Shown here one piece after another: positions 6,302 through 13,830 of a stretch of DNA of 20,620 bases. A program made the position numbers and the translations under genes. The notes below the pieces were generated by a model, which was not told the origin of the DNA, searched no databases, and was given only the letters and a program-made list of their open reading frames with translations. Position 1 is the stretch's first letter, and the number at the start of each line of letters is the position of its first letter. Source of the DNA: a virus; the IMG/VR virus record IMGVR_UViG_3300036944_000816, positions 1 through 20,620 of that record; one strand, written 5' to 3'.

Positions 6302-8514
6302 TGAAAACCGATGTATATGTTTCAATTGATGGATTGACTTACAATCAACTCGACTTGTACAAAGACGAAACTATTGTAATGAAATATGCAAGTAAGGACT
6401 TAAACGATATTACAAAAGTTTTCGCTCCTTACTCTCAGGATTTTACTTTTGAAGCATCAAAGAACAATCGTAAATATTTAGGTTTCTATGGCGATACCGA
6501 TGTTATTAAAATTAAAACAGATTCTAAATATTATTGCAAAATATACGTCGGTGGTCAATTAGATTCATTCGGCTTTCTTAAATTAAAATCGGTTAAATAC
6601 GAAAACAACAAAGCACAATCATTTTTAGCATCATTTGCTACAAGTGTGACTAATTTAAAAGATAAGTTAGGAGATGAAACAATACAAGATTTAACCGATA
6701 CTGCATTAATTCAATGGACACGTGACCACGTTTCTGATTTAATAAGTAGTACCGAAACATATACTTTTGATGGGATTCAAACAAAAGTTTATGTTCCTTT
6801 AATATCCAATAATAGAGTTTGGCAATACGATAGTAATCCAGTTGCATTAGATAATATTAAAGTAGGTAGTACAGGATATGTAAATTCAAGTGAGTTAAGA
6901 CCAGCGGTTAACTTAAATTCAATTTTAGAGTTTATTAAAAAGAAATATAATTTACTTATTGAATTACCAATAGCACAAAGACCTGAGTTTTCAAAGGCTT
7001 TTATGTGGTGTAATACCGAGTTTTTAAGTAAGACTTCTCAAATAAAATTGAATTGTGATAATAGTATGTTGACTACTTACTCAGTAGTTGTAGCCGATGG
7101 TGGCAATCAACCTATTTCAAGTGCTACAACAGAGCGTAAATACTCAATAACTCAATCGTTAAACGCTTACAAAATTACAAAGAATAGCGTTTCAGATAGT
7201 GCTTGGAATATTTATCCTTATTGCGAATTTAATATAAACTTTCAAAACTTATATAACGTATCAAGTACAGGCGATAATAAGTTGGATATACTATTAGTTT
7301 CAAAAACTACAGGCGAACTTATAACCTCAACTACACAAGATTATAGCGAGGGTAATTTCAAAGCAAGTATAAGAATTAACGATAGTTATTTTGTAACTTC
7401 TGATATAGAGTTTTATGTTTATTTGCAGTTTTCAAATCCTACTACATTTGAATATACGAGAACAAATTTATCTTTTCCATATCGAAAAACTATTTTTGCA
7501 AGTGGTAGTTTTCAAAGATATAATTTCGACTTTTACCAATATGAAAATGGTAATACTTATTTTGCATCAAATAATTCATTTGCAACAATAAACGTATTTA
7601 AGGCGTTGCCAAATATGAAAGTGATTGACTTTCTTACTTCGTTAATTAAAACGTTTAATTTAGCGATATACGATAGTTCTCCCGATAATGATAATTTATT
7701 TTTTCTTACACCAGCTAATATTGAAGAACCTAATCAAGTTTATTCAAAGTTAGAAGTAGATTATACGCCTTATGTTGATATTAAAGAAAGTACTAAAGCA
7801 AGTGTGGAACAATACAATTATTATAACTTAAAACACACAACATCGAAATATAGAAGTAATGTTGATTTCAAAAGAATTTACGGAAGCGAATATGGACAGA
7901 TATATTTTCCTGAAACAAAACCAACCGAAGCAAAGGAATTTAAAATAGAAACGGGATTTAGTATTATTAATCCTATTACTATTCAAGGTACAAACGACTT
8001 AATAAGTGCTTATGGATTTACAAGCGATGCACCAAGTATTGGAGGTTCTGGAGAAAGCAGATATACACCTAACTATGATGAGCCTACAATATTCTATAAT
8101 AATGGTATTCAAACACTGACAGAAGATTATTTATTTCAATCGGGTTCGACTGCTCCAATAGTTATTTCAAAAAGCACCTATCAATTAACATTGCCTTTCT
8201 TAATTACTAACAATGGCGATAGTTTAGGGTTTTCGATACTTGTTTTCGAGGGTAGTACCTATCCAAATAATCTTTATAGCATGTATTACCAAAAACAATT
8301 AGAGCGATTAATCGATCCTAATGTAATGGCACAAAGTTTTACGCTTAATTTACCGACTAACGAAATGTATTTAAACGAATTTACTCAAAATACTACACCT
8401 ACGGGATTTAGACTACAGAATGATGTTATAATAATGGAAAATAGATTCACAATATTAGATGCTCAAATCGACAAAACAACAGGGAAAACTAAAATAACAC
8501 TACTAAACTACTAA
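6301..8514 (+). CDS. Putative distal-tail/baseplate protein
   Basis: This 737-residue protein shows an N-terminal motif I associate with Bacteroidetes phage tail-tip proteins. A short beta start (MKTDVYVSIDGLTYNQLDLY) is followed by DITKVFAPYSQDFTFEASKNNRKYLGF at about residues 36-62, resembling the 'IT...S.TF..P.T..N' stretch of that group. The rest is beta-rich, with many Asn and Tyr and no membrane segment. A KVIDFLTSLIKTFNLAIYD helix at about 440-458 recalls baseplate hub-like proteins. It lies between another tail gene and the tape measure, as expected for a protein at the tail tip, but the order is reversed compared with most siphophages. The specific role (distal tail, hub or both) is not settled. 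Confidence 0.55.
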   Translation: MKTDVYVSIDGLTYNQLDLYKDETIVMKYASKDLNDITKVFAPYSQDFTFEASKNNRKYLGFYGDTDVIKIKTDSKYYCKIYVGGQLDSFGFLKLKSVKYENNKAQSFLASFATSVTNLKDKLGDETIQDLTDTALIQWTRDHVSDLISSTETYTFDGIQTKVYVPLISNNRVWQYDSNPVALDNIKVGSTGYVNSSELRPAVNLNSILEFIKKKYNLLIELPIAQRPEFSKAFMWCNTEFLSKTSQIKLNCDNSMLTTYSVVVADGGNQPISSATTERKYSITQSLNAYKITKNSVSDSAWNIYPYCEFNINFQNLYNVSSTGDNKLDILLVSKTTGELITSTTQDYSEGNFKASIRINDSYFVTSDIEFYVYLQFSNPTTFEYTRTNLSFPYRKTIFASGSFQRYNFDFYQYENGNTYFASNNSFATINVFKALPNMKVIDFLTSLIKTFNLAIYDSSPDNDNLFFLTPANIEEPNQVYSKLEVDYTPYVDIKESTKASVEQYNYYNLKHTTSKYRSNVDFKRIYGSEYGQIYFPETKPTEAKEFKIETGFSIINPITIQGTNDLISAYGFTSDAPSIGGSGESRYTPNYDEPTIFYNNGIQTLTEDYLFQSGSTAPIVISKSTYQLTLPFLITNNGDSLGFSILVFEGSTYPNNLYSMYYQKQLERLIDPNVMAQSFTLNLPTNEMYLNEFTQNTTPTGFRLQNDVIIMENRFTILDAQIDKTTGKTKITLLNY

Positions 8515-8517
8515 TAA

Positions 8518-10686
8518 ATGGAAGATATTAGACAAAATATTGAGCTGAATTATAACACAAATGCCGAAACAACTGCAAAAGAAGTAGAAGTTTTAGCAAA
8601 TTCTGTTGATAATGTAACCGATTCTCAGGATAAAAACACCGCTTCGACAAAGAAAAATGAGCAATCAATGTCTTCTTTTAAAGCTCAATTGCGTCAAGCT
8701 AATCAGGAGTTATTAAAAGTATCACAAACTTATGGAGAAACTTCACAAGAAGCAGTTAAAGCAGCTAAAAAAGTGGCGGAGTTAAAAGACCAAATGACAT
8801 TTGCAAAGGATTTAGTAGACAAATTTAATCCAGACCAAAAGATGAAAGCGCTAACCGCTGCAACATCATTAGCGGGAACTGCAATGACTGGAGTTGTTTC
8901 AGGAATGGCTTTATTTGGTGACCAATCAGAAGACACCGCTAAAATGCTTTTAAAAGTTCAATCTGCAATGGCTTTTAGTCAAGCTATTAGTGGGCTTTCA
9001 GAAGTAGGTGACCAATTTAAAACTTTAAAAGCCACAATAGTATCAGCATATGTTGGAATTACAACAGCAAAAACAGCCGATACTGTAGCCACAGAAGCAA
9101 ATGCAGTTGCTGAAAACCAATCCTTTTTAGCAAAAGCAAAGAATGTAGTTGTAAATGGTGCTTTATCAATCGCTACAGGAATAGCAACAGCAGCACAATG
9201 GGCGTGGAATACTGCAATGGCTGCTAATCCAATAGGTGCAATAGTAGCTGTAGTAGTAGCTTTAATTGCTGCAGGGTATGCTTTAGTAAAAATGTTTCAA
9301 GCGAGTTCAGCAGAAGCAGAAGCAGCTGCAGCAGCTAACGCAAAGTTAGGTAGTGAAATGCGCAACCTTGAAAAAAGTACAGCTAAGTCTAATGAAGAAA
9401 TGGACATGGCGCATAAGCGAAGTTTAGCTTTAGCAAAAGCACACGGAGCAAGTACAGAGGCTATTCGTAAATTATCTTTATCATTAGTAAATCAAGAAAT
9501 TAAAGAAAAAGCATTAAACGCCGAGAAAGCACGTTCTATATTTTTAGAAGCGCAAAGAATAGCAATGTCAGAAGACGCTACAGATGCGCAAAAGAAAACA
9601 GCACAAGAAGCATATAAATTATTTCAATCTCAAAATGATACATTAAAAGAAAGTTTAAAAAAACGTAAACAAATAACAATTGATAACGAGGTTGAAATAG
9701 CACAAGAAAAAACAGACGCACAAAATAAAGAAAAAGAAAACCAAAAAAAGCATAATGAAGACCTTGCTAAAATAGCAGAAGACAAACGTAAAAAAGATGT
9801 AGAGGCTAGAGAAAAAGAACGTAAAGCACATGAGGACTTTTTAAACTCAATCCAAAATTTAGAAACAAATAAGTTAAAAGAGCTTCAAGATATTAATGCA
9901 AAAACTGAACAAGAGAAATTAGACTTACAAGAGCAAAGAGATTTAGCCGAGATAATGGCTATTGAAAAGAAAGGTGGCGATATTGCTAATTTAATGGCTT
10001 TTCATAATGAAAAATATACCGCATTAAATGAAGAACTTGACCAAAAAGAAAAAGAACGTTTAGCGAAAGTTTCAGAAGATAGACTTAACGCTTTAATGGA
10101 AGAACTCGATGCAGATGTTACAGCAAGAGATGAGAAAGCAAAAAAAGAATTAGAAATTGATAAAGCACTTGCAGACCAAAAAAGAGCAAACCAAGACCAA
10201 TTAGTTAGTAGCGGAGAGCAATTAATAAAAAATATTCAGAATTTAGCTGGCAAAAATAAAGCTATTCAAAAAGCGGCTATTATTGCGGATGGGGGTGTGG
10301 CAATTGGTAAAGCAATAGCAAACACAAATGAAGCAGTAACAAAAGATTTAACCAAAGGCGCTCCGTTCTCTGCTCCCTTAGTAGCCTTAGATATAGCAGT
10401 GGGAGCTACAAGTATAGCTTCTATTATAAAAGGAACTAATCAAGCATTACAGGCAGTTGGAGGCGGAAGTGTGTCAAGCGGTGGCGGAACTACAACAACA
10501 GGAGGAGGCACAAGCGCATCGCCACAAATGTCTTTTCAAACAAGTAAAGAAAATCAAATTGCTACAAGTTTAGGAGGTAAATTAAATGAACAACCTCCGA
10601 TAAAAGCATATATGACAAGTGGGGATGTAGCCAATGCTTTACTATTACATAATAAAGCTATTTCAGAAAATTCAATCGGAGGGTAA
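8518..10686 (+). CDS. Tape measure protein
   Basis: This 722-residue protein has the classical build of a tape measure. An N-terminal coiled coil (residues about 30-105, Gln/Lys/Glu-rich) precedes an Ala/Gly-rich helical region with a hydrophobic segment starting NPIGAIVAVVVALIAAG at residue 237. A long charged coiled coil covers about 370-560 (many EKE and KKE runs). A Gly/Ser/Thr-rich linker lies near 650-665, and the C-terminus PIKAYMTSGDVANALLLHN is a tail end I know from Bacteroidetes tape measures. The protein fixes tail length and is expelled into the host at infection. By the rough 0.15 nm per residue rule the tail would be near 105-110 nm. The frameshift chaperone expected to coat it lies 5 kb upstream instead of adjacent. 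Confidence 0.88.
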   Translation: MEDIRQNIELNYNTNAETTAKEVEVLANSVDNVTDSQDKNTASTKKNEQSMSSFKAQLRQANQELLKVSQTYGETSQEAVKAAKKVAELKDQMTFAKDLVDKFNPDQKMKALTAATSLAGTAMTGVVSGMALFGDQSEDTAKMLLKVQSAMAFSQAISGLSEVGDQFKTLKATIVSAYVGITTAKTADTVATEANAVAENQSFLAKAKNVVVNGALSIATGIATAAQWAWNTAMAANPIGAIVAVVVALIAAGYALVKMFQASSAEAEAAAAANAKLGSEMRNLEKSTAKSNEEMDMAHKRSLALAKAHGASTEAIRKLSLSLVNQEIKEKALNAEKARSIFLEAQRIAMSEDATDAQKKTAQEAYKLFQSQNDTLKESLKKRKQITIDNEVEIAQEKTDAQNKEKENQKKHNEDLAKIAEDKRKKDVEAREKERKAHEDFLNSIQNLETNKLKELQDINAKTEQEKLDLQEQRDLAEIMAIEKKGGDIANLMAFHNEKYTALNEELDQKEKERLAKVSEDRLNALMEELDADVTARDEKAKKELEIDKALADQKRANQDQLVSSGEQLIKNIQNLAGKNKAIQKAAIIADGGVAIGKAIANTNEAVTKDLTKGAPFSAPLVALDIAVGATSIASIIKGTNQALQAVGGGSVSSGGGTTTTGGGTSASPQMSFQTSKENQIATSLGGKLNEQPPIKAYMTSGDVANALLLHNKAISENSIGG

Positions 10687-10726
10687 AAAAAATATAAATT
10701 TATTTAGATTAATTAAAAATAATTAA

Positions 10727-10734
10727 TATATTTG
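10727..10734 (+). promoter_or_regulatory. TATATTTG promoter box before the small RNA
   Basis: TATATTTG is a perfect match to the Bacteroidetes -7 box. TTAG at 10704-10707 lies 19 bases upstream in the place of the TTG element. The region around it is almost pure A/T. The box is followed by TAGAATTA, as after the box at 2918. It is placed so that a transcript would start near 10740, just before the hairpin at 10744. Confidence 0.5.
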
Positions 10735-10739
10735 TAGAA

Positions 10740-10841
10740 TTAAATAGTGTGAAGATGCACTATGCCAATCAAAAATGAATTTGAAAACAACACAAGTACA
10801 AATCAAATCCTTAATCGATTAATTTCGGTTAAGGATTTTTT
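10740..10841 (+). ncRNA. Candidate small RNA or leader between tape measure and protease genes
   Basis: In the 168-base gap between two structural genes there are, in order, a promoter box (10727-10734), a 7-bp hairpin with loop GAAGAT (10744-10750 pairing with 10757-10763, last pair U-G), about 40 unpaired A-rich bases, and a strong terminator (10805-10841). A transcript from about 10740 would be near 100 nt. The terminator ends about 13 bases before the next start, so it could also act as an attenuator for the head genes. The same loop and stem length recur at 3749. A 28-codon ORF (10762-10848) overlaps the structure and could be a leader peptide. I recognise no Rfam family. The promoter and terminator are seen directly; the RNA itself is inferred. 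Confidence 0.5.
10805..10841 (+). terminator. Strong factor-independent terminator
   Basis: AAATCCTTAA (10805-10814) pairs perfectly with TTAAGGATTT (10829-10838). A U-G, a C-G and a G-C pair extend the stem inward to 13 bp, leaving an eight-base loop (10818-10825). Six T residues follow (10836-10841). It would end the small RNA and limit read-through from the tail genes into the head genes. Confidence 0.8.
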
Positions 10842-10854
10842 ACGTTAAAAAAAA

Positions 10855-11790
10855 ATGAAAACATATAAAATAACATTTAAAGGAGGTCACAAAGTTAGCT
10901 TAGTCAAAGACCCAGCTATTGAGGAAACACTTTTAAAATTCAGTGCAGAGCAAGAAGAAAAACTATACTTTGCTAATGATGAAAAAAAAGTAGTTTATTC
11001 TGTGGCTATGATTCCAAATAAGTTAATATTCAGAAAAAATATTAATGGAGAACCAGCGCAGGTGTTTTATGATGAACAAGCTATTGAGGATTTTCAACAA
11101 CAATATTTTAGAAACCAAGATTTATCAACTAACATTAATCACGCTCAATTTAATACAGATGGTATATTCCCTTTTGAAAGTTGGATAGTTGCTAATAGCG
11201 AAGTTGACAAATCAAAAGAGTTAGGATTAAACGCTCCGAATGGTAGTTTAGTGATGGGTTTTAAAATCGAAAATGATGCTATTTGGAATGATGTTAAAGA
11301 GGGTAAACTCGATGGATTAAGTATTGAGGGTTTTACGCGAATTGAAGAAGTAACCACAAACACAATTAATATGAATACAGAAAAAAACCCGCAAACTTTG
11401 TGGGACACGCTTAAGGCGTTTTTTGCAGTTGAAACACCGACTGAAAAAACACCCGAAGAAATTGCAACAGAAGCAGCTAAGGAGTCAGAAGACACTCCTG
11501 CAGAAACTACTGAGCAAACTTTGCAAAAACAAGTTGATGAGTTGACTTCTGAAAATGAAAGTTTAAAAGCTGAAATAGCTAACTTAAAAGCAGAGCAAGT
11601 AAAAGCTGACACTGAAATGACTACAATGAAGTCAGAAAAAGAAACAATGACTACTGAAATTGAAAAATTAAAGGGTGAAATTGTTGAAGTAAAAATGGTA
11701 AAAAATGTTCCTCAAAATGAAAATTTAGATAACATTCCATACGAAAAAATGACTAACAAACAAAAAGTAAAATTTAACCGAGAAAACTAA
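10855..11790 (+). CDS. Prohead serine protease (XkdF / peptidase S78_2 type) fused to scaffold-like tail
   Basis: This 311-residue protein has an N-terminal protease domain (about 1-165) with the features of the XkdF-like family. NINHAQFNTDG carries the likely catalytic His at residue 96, then comes FESWIVANSE, and DGLSIEGFTR carries the likely nucleophile Ser156. The domain would cleave scaffold and capsid during head maturation. From about residue 173 the protein changes to a Glu/Thr/Ala-rich linker and then a coiled coil (about 219-285) typical of scaffolds. It precedes the capsid gene by six bases, the normal protease-scaffold-capsid arrangement. The scaffold part may also be made separately from an internal ATG at 11371. 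Confidence 0.8.
   Translation: MKTYKITFKGGHKVSLVKDPAIEETLLKFSAEQEEKLYFANDEKKVVYSVAMIPNKLIFRKNINGEPAQVFYDEQAIEDFQQQYFRNQDLSTNINHAQFNTDGIFPFESWIVANSEVDKSKELGLNAPNGSLVMGFKIENDAIWNDVKEGKLDGLSIEGFTRIEEVTTNTINMNTEKNPQTLWDTLKAFFAVETPTEKTPEEIATEAAKESEDTPAETTEQTLQKQVDELTSENESLKAEIANLKAEQVKADTEMTTMKSEKETMTTEIEKLKGEIVEVKMVKNVPQNENLDNIPYEKMTNKQKVKFNREN
11371..11790 (+). other. Possible nested scaffold gene within the protease gene
   Basis: An in-frame ATG at 11371 (residue 173 of the protease) lies exactly at the border between the protease domain and the scaffold-like part, preceded by the A/T-rich CACAATTAAT. Starting here would yield a 139-residue coiled-coil protein (MNTEKNPQTLWDTLKAFF...). Lambda C/Nu3 uses such a nested start. 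The position is seen; use of the start is inference. Confidence 0.35.
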
Positions 11791-11796
11791 CAAACT

Positions 11797-12828
11797 ATGG
11801 CATTAACATTTACAGGCACTAAGACTGCACAATCAGAATATCCTGAGATAATTCAAGAGGTATATGCTGACTCTCCTACATTTAGAGGAGAAACAATTGA
11901 AATCGTAGAGGGGCATAAGTCAGGAATGGATATTTACGAAAGCTCCGCTTCTGTAACATTCTCCGCTGCTAATTATGGCTCAGTAACTACTGATAACGTG
12001 GATTTACAAACACAAAAATCAACAGTAAACTTAAAAACATTTAACGTTGAGGGTATTATCGACGAAAGCTCTTTATTAAACACTCGTTTTGAGAAATCTA
12101 TGAAAGCTGGTGCTTACGAAGTTGTTTCAGATGAGTTCGATAAACGTGTATTAATCCAAGTACAACCAGCAACAAGTGCAAAACTTGAGGCTAATGTATG
12201 GAATGGAGCAACAGCTGCAACTAAAACTGCAATTGCAGCGTTAACACCTGGAGCTGGTCAAGGAAGTATTACTGCATCAGCACAAACGAAAGTAGCTGCA
12301 ATGCCTACAACTTTATTCGATTCGATTCCAGCAACAATGTTGTATAATGATTCTCAATCAAAAGCAACACCTGGAGCTGGTTTAGGAGATTATATTAAAG
12401 TAACAGGAACAACAATCACTACTTCTAATATTGTAGCTGAGTATGTAAAAATCTACAACGCAATCCCGAATGATATTTTAGTTCAGATAGGAGATAATGC
12501 TCCAGTAATTTTTGCCCCAAAAGCACACTACAAATTAATCAAATCTGTAAATAGAGTTCAAGGCGCAGCATTACAAGAAAACTTTGTTGGAAACACATTT
12601 AACGATATGTATTTCAATGATGTGAAAATTATATTTGTTGACTTAGTTGACTTTGTAATTGCAGCGCAAAAATATAACTTAAAATTAGTTATGGACTTAC
12701 TATCTGATAGCTCTCAATTGATTATTGAGAAAGAAGCTAACGCCTCTACTAGACGTATCCTAAAAATTATCAACACAATGAATACTTGGGTTGTTAAACA
12801 AAAATGGAACGTTCTTTACAACGGATAA
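11797..12828 (+). CDS. Major capsid protein
   Basis: This 343-residue protein directly follows the protease-scaffold gene. It has the look of Bacteroidetes phage capsid proteins: a small start (MALTFTGTKTAQSEYPEII), an extended N-arm, a long alpha-helical stretch (FEKSMKAGAYEVVSDEFDKRV, about 99-119), Ala/Thr-rich loops and a beta-rich C-terminal domain (NDILVQIGDNAPVIFAPKAHYKLI, then KLVMDLLSDSSQLIIEKEANAS). An HK97-like fold is expected. It carries two short similar loops (TPGAGQGS and TPGAGLGD) encoded by near-identical bases. A terminator follows at 12838, as usual for a highly expressed gene. The call rests on position, size and character rather than a motif. Confidence 0.8.
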   Translation: MALTFTGTKTAQSEYPEIIQEVYADSPTFRGETIEIVEGHKSGMDIYESSASVTFSAANYGSVTTDNVDLQTQKSTVNLKTFNVEGIIDESSLLNTRFEKSMKAGAYEVVSDEFDKRVLIQVQPATSAKLEANVWNGATAATKTAIAALTPGAGQGSITASAQTKVAAMPTTLFDSIPATMLYNDSQSKATPGAGLGDYIKVTGTTITTSNIVAEYVKIYNAIPNDILVQIGDNAPVIFAPKAHYKLIKSVNRVQGAALQENFVGNTFNDMYFNDVKIIFVDLVDFVIAAQKYNLKLVMDLLSDSSQLIIEKEANASTRRILKIINTMNTWVVKQKWNVLYNG

Positions 12829-12837
12829 AATATTAAC

Positions 12838-12861
12838 AAGGGCGTGAAATACCGCCCTTTT
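12838..12861 (+). terminator. Terminator after the capsid gene
   Basis: AAGGGCG (12838-12844) pairs perfectly with CGCCCTT (12853-12859) around an eight-base loop, with four Ts at 12858-12861. The stem is GC-rich in very AT-rich surroundings. The short U-tract suggests partial termination that lowers, but does not stop, transcription into the tail tube gene. Confidence 0.7.
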
Positions 12862-12875
12862 AAAACTTAAAATAT

Positions 12876-13436
12876 ATGTCAATTACTTGTAAAACACTTA
12901 CAAAAAGTTTAAAGAAACCATGTGTTAAGTCAATCGCTGGTGTCCGTGCTATTTCATTTGGTTTATATGACCCTATGGATAGAATTGCAACTACTTCGAC
13001 TGGTGTTGTTGATGTCGCTGCTGTTTATGGAGCTGGTACTCTTTCAAGGTTTGAAGTAAAAAGTACAACTTCAAAATATACCGAAACAAGAACAACAGGA
13101 GAGGATACTAACTCAACTAACGTAAAAGGAACATTCCCTTTAATGTTAGCTATTCCACCAGATGTAACTACTCGTTTAGATATTGCTAAAATTGAGCAAA
13201 CATTAGCAGAACGTCAATGGACTTTGTTCATTGAGTACAAAGATGGTTCAATTGTTTGTGCTGGTTCTCAAAATGGTGCAGATGTATTGACTTCTGATAG
13301 TGATTCAGGAGCTACTGCAACTGACAGAAACGGATTTATGGTAAATATCACAACAGATGAACCTGACTATTCAAGTTTATATGTTCTTAGTGGAGATGCA
13401 TTAGTAGATTACGCTGCTGCAATTATGACTTATTAA
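12876..13436 (+). CDS. Putative major tail (tube) protein
   Basis: This 186-residue, beta-rich protein is of tail tube size. Features include a Lys/Cys-containing start (MSITCKTLTKSLKKPC), VRAISFGLYDPMDR, a strand-rich region with many Thr (YTETRTTGEDTNSTNVKGT, likely an extended loop at about 69-87) and a C-terminal part with YSSLYVLSGDALVDYAAAIMTY. Tail tube proteins stack in hexameric rings around the tape measure. It lies immediately after the capsid gene and is enclosed between two terminators (12838 and 13461), which fits a heavily used structural gene with its own mRNA level. A head decoration protein is the alternative. Confidence 0.6.
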   Translation: MSITCKTLTKSLKKPCVKSIAGVRAISFGLYDPMDRIATTSTGVVDVAAVYGAGTLSRFEVKSTTSKYTETRTTGEDTNSTNVKGTFPLMLAIPPDVTTRLDIAKIEQTLAERQWTLFIEYKDGSIVCAGSQNGADVLTSDSDSGATATDRNGFMVNITTDEPDYSSLYVLSGDALVDYAAAIMTY

Positions 13437-13460
13437 TCATAATGATAAATTAAACATAGA

Positions 13461-13487
13461 AAAGGCGGGATAAACTCGCCTTTTTTT
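13461..13487 (+). terminator. Terminator after the tail tube gene
   Basis: AAAGGCG (13461-13467) pairs with CGCCTTT (13477-13483) around a nine-base loop, and the T-run continues to 13487. This is a textbook factor-independent terminator in the 67-base gap before the next gene. Confidence 0.85.
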
Positions 13488-13503
13488 ATAAAAAATAAAG
13501 AAA

Positions 13504-13830
13504 ATGAAAGTACTTTTTATCGATACTGATTTAAACTTTTCTTTAATTCCACGAAAATATCCAACTATTAACGATACATTATCGGTAACTTTAAGAAATG
13601 AGGATTCTGATTTAAAAATAGTACCTAATTTTTCATTTTCAGTAAACGAAAAATTAAATATTACTTTAGAAAATAATTCAGATTTCAAAGTTTCAAATAA
13701 ATATGAAGTCGAAATTAAAAACGATGGAGATATTATTTATTTAGGAAAACTTTTATTTTTAGAAGAAAATACCGACGTACAAAATTACACTTATGGAAGT
13801 CAACCAAACTCAAAATTCCAATATGAATAG
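13504..13830 (+). CDS. Hypothetical protein before the portal
   Basis: This 108-residue protein is rich in Asn, Asp, Leu and Val, and its alternating pattern suggests mostly beta strands (LFIDTDLNFSLIPRKYP, DTLSVTLRNEDSDLK, NEKLNITLENNSDFK, KYEVEIKNDGDIIYLGKLLF). No signal peptide or membrane segment is seen. The repeated strand-turn layout suggests a small beta-sandwich; in this place a minor structural or head-completion protein is possible. I cannot name the family. The gene begins 16 bases after a terminator, and its end overlaps the portal gene. Confidence 0.6.
   Translation: MKVLFIDTDLNFSLIPRKYPTINDTLSVTLRNEDSDLKIVPNFSFSVNEKLNITLENNSDFKVSNKYEVEIKNDGDIIYLGKLLFLEENTDVQNYTYGSQPNSKFQYE

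Noticed and set aside
10762-10848. A 28-codon ORF within the small RNA region
   Set aside because: Its last third is the terminator stem, which explains the base pattern; kept only as a possible leader peptide in the RNA entry.
11145-11612. A 155-codon minus-strand ORF
   Set aside because: It is the antisense of the protease/scaffold gene; its Ser/Val-rich composition is what the reverse of a Glu/Lys/Thr coiled coil produces.
12244-12384. Repeated TPGAG loops in the capsid gene as a mobile or regulatory repeat
   Set aside because: Only two short copies about 125 bases apart in one frame; best explained as similar loops in the protein.
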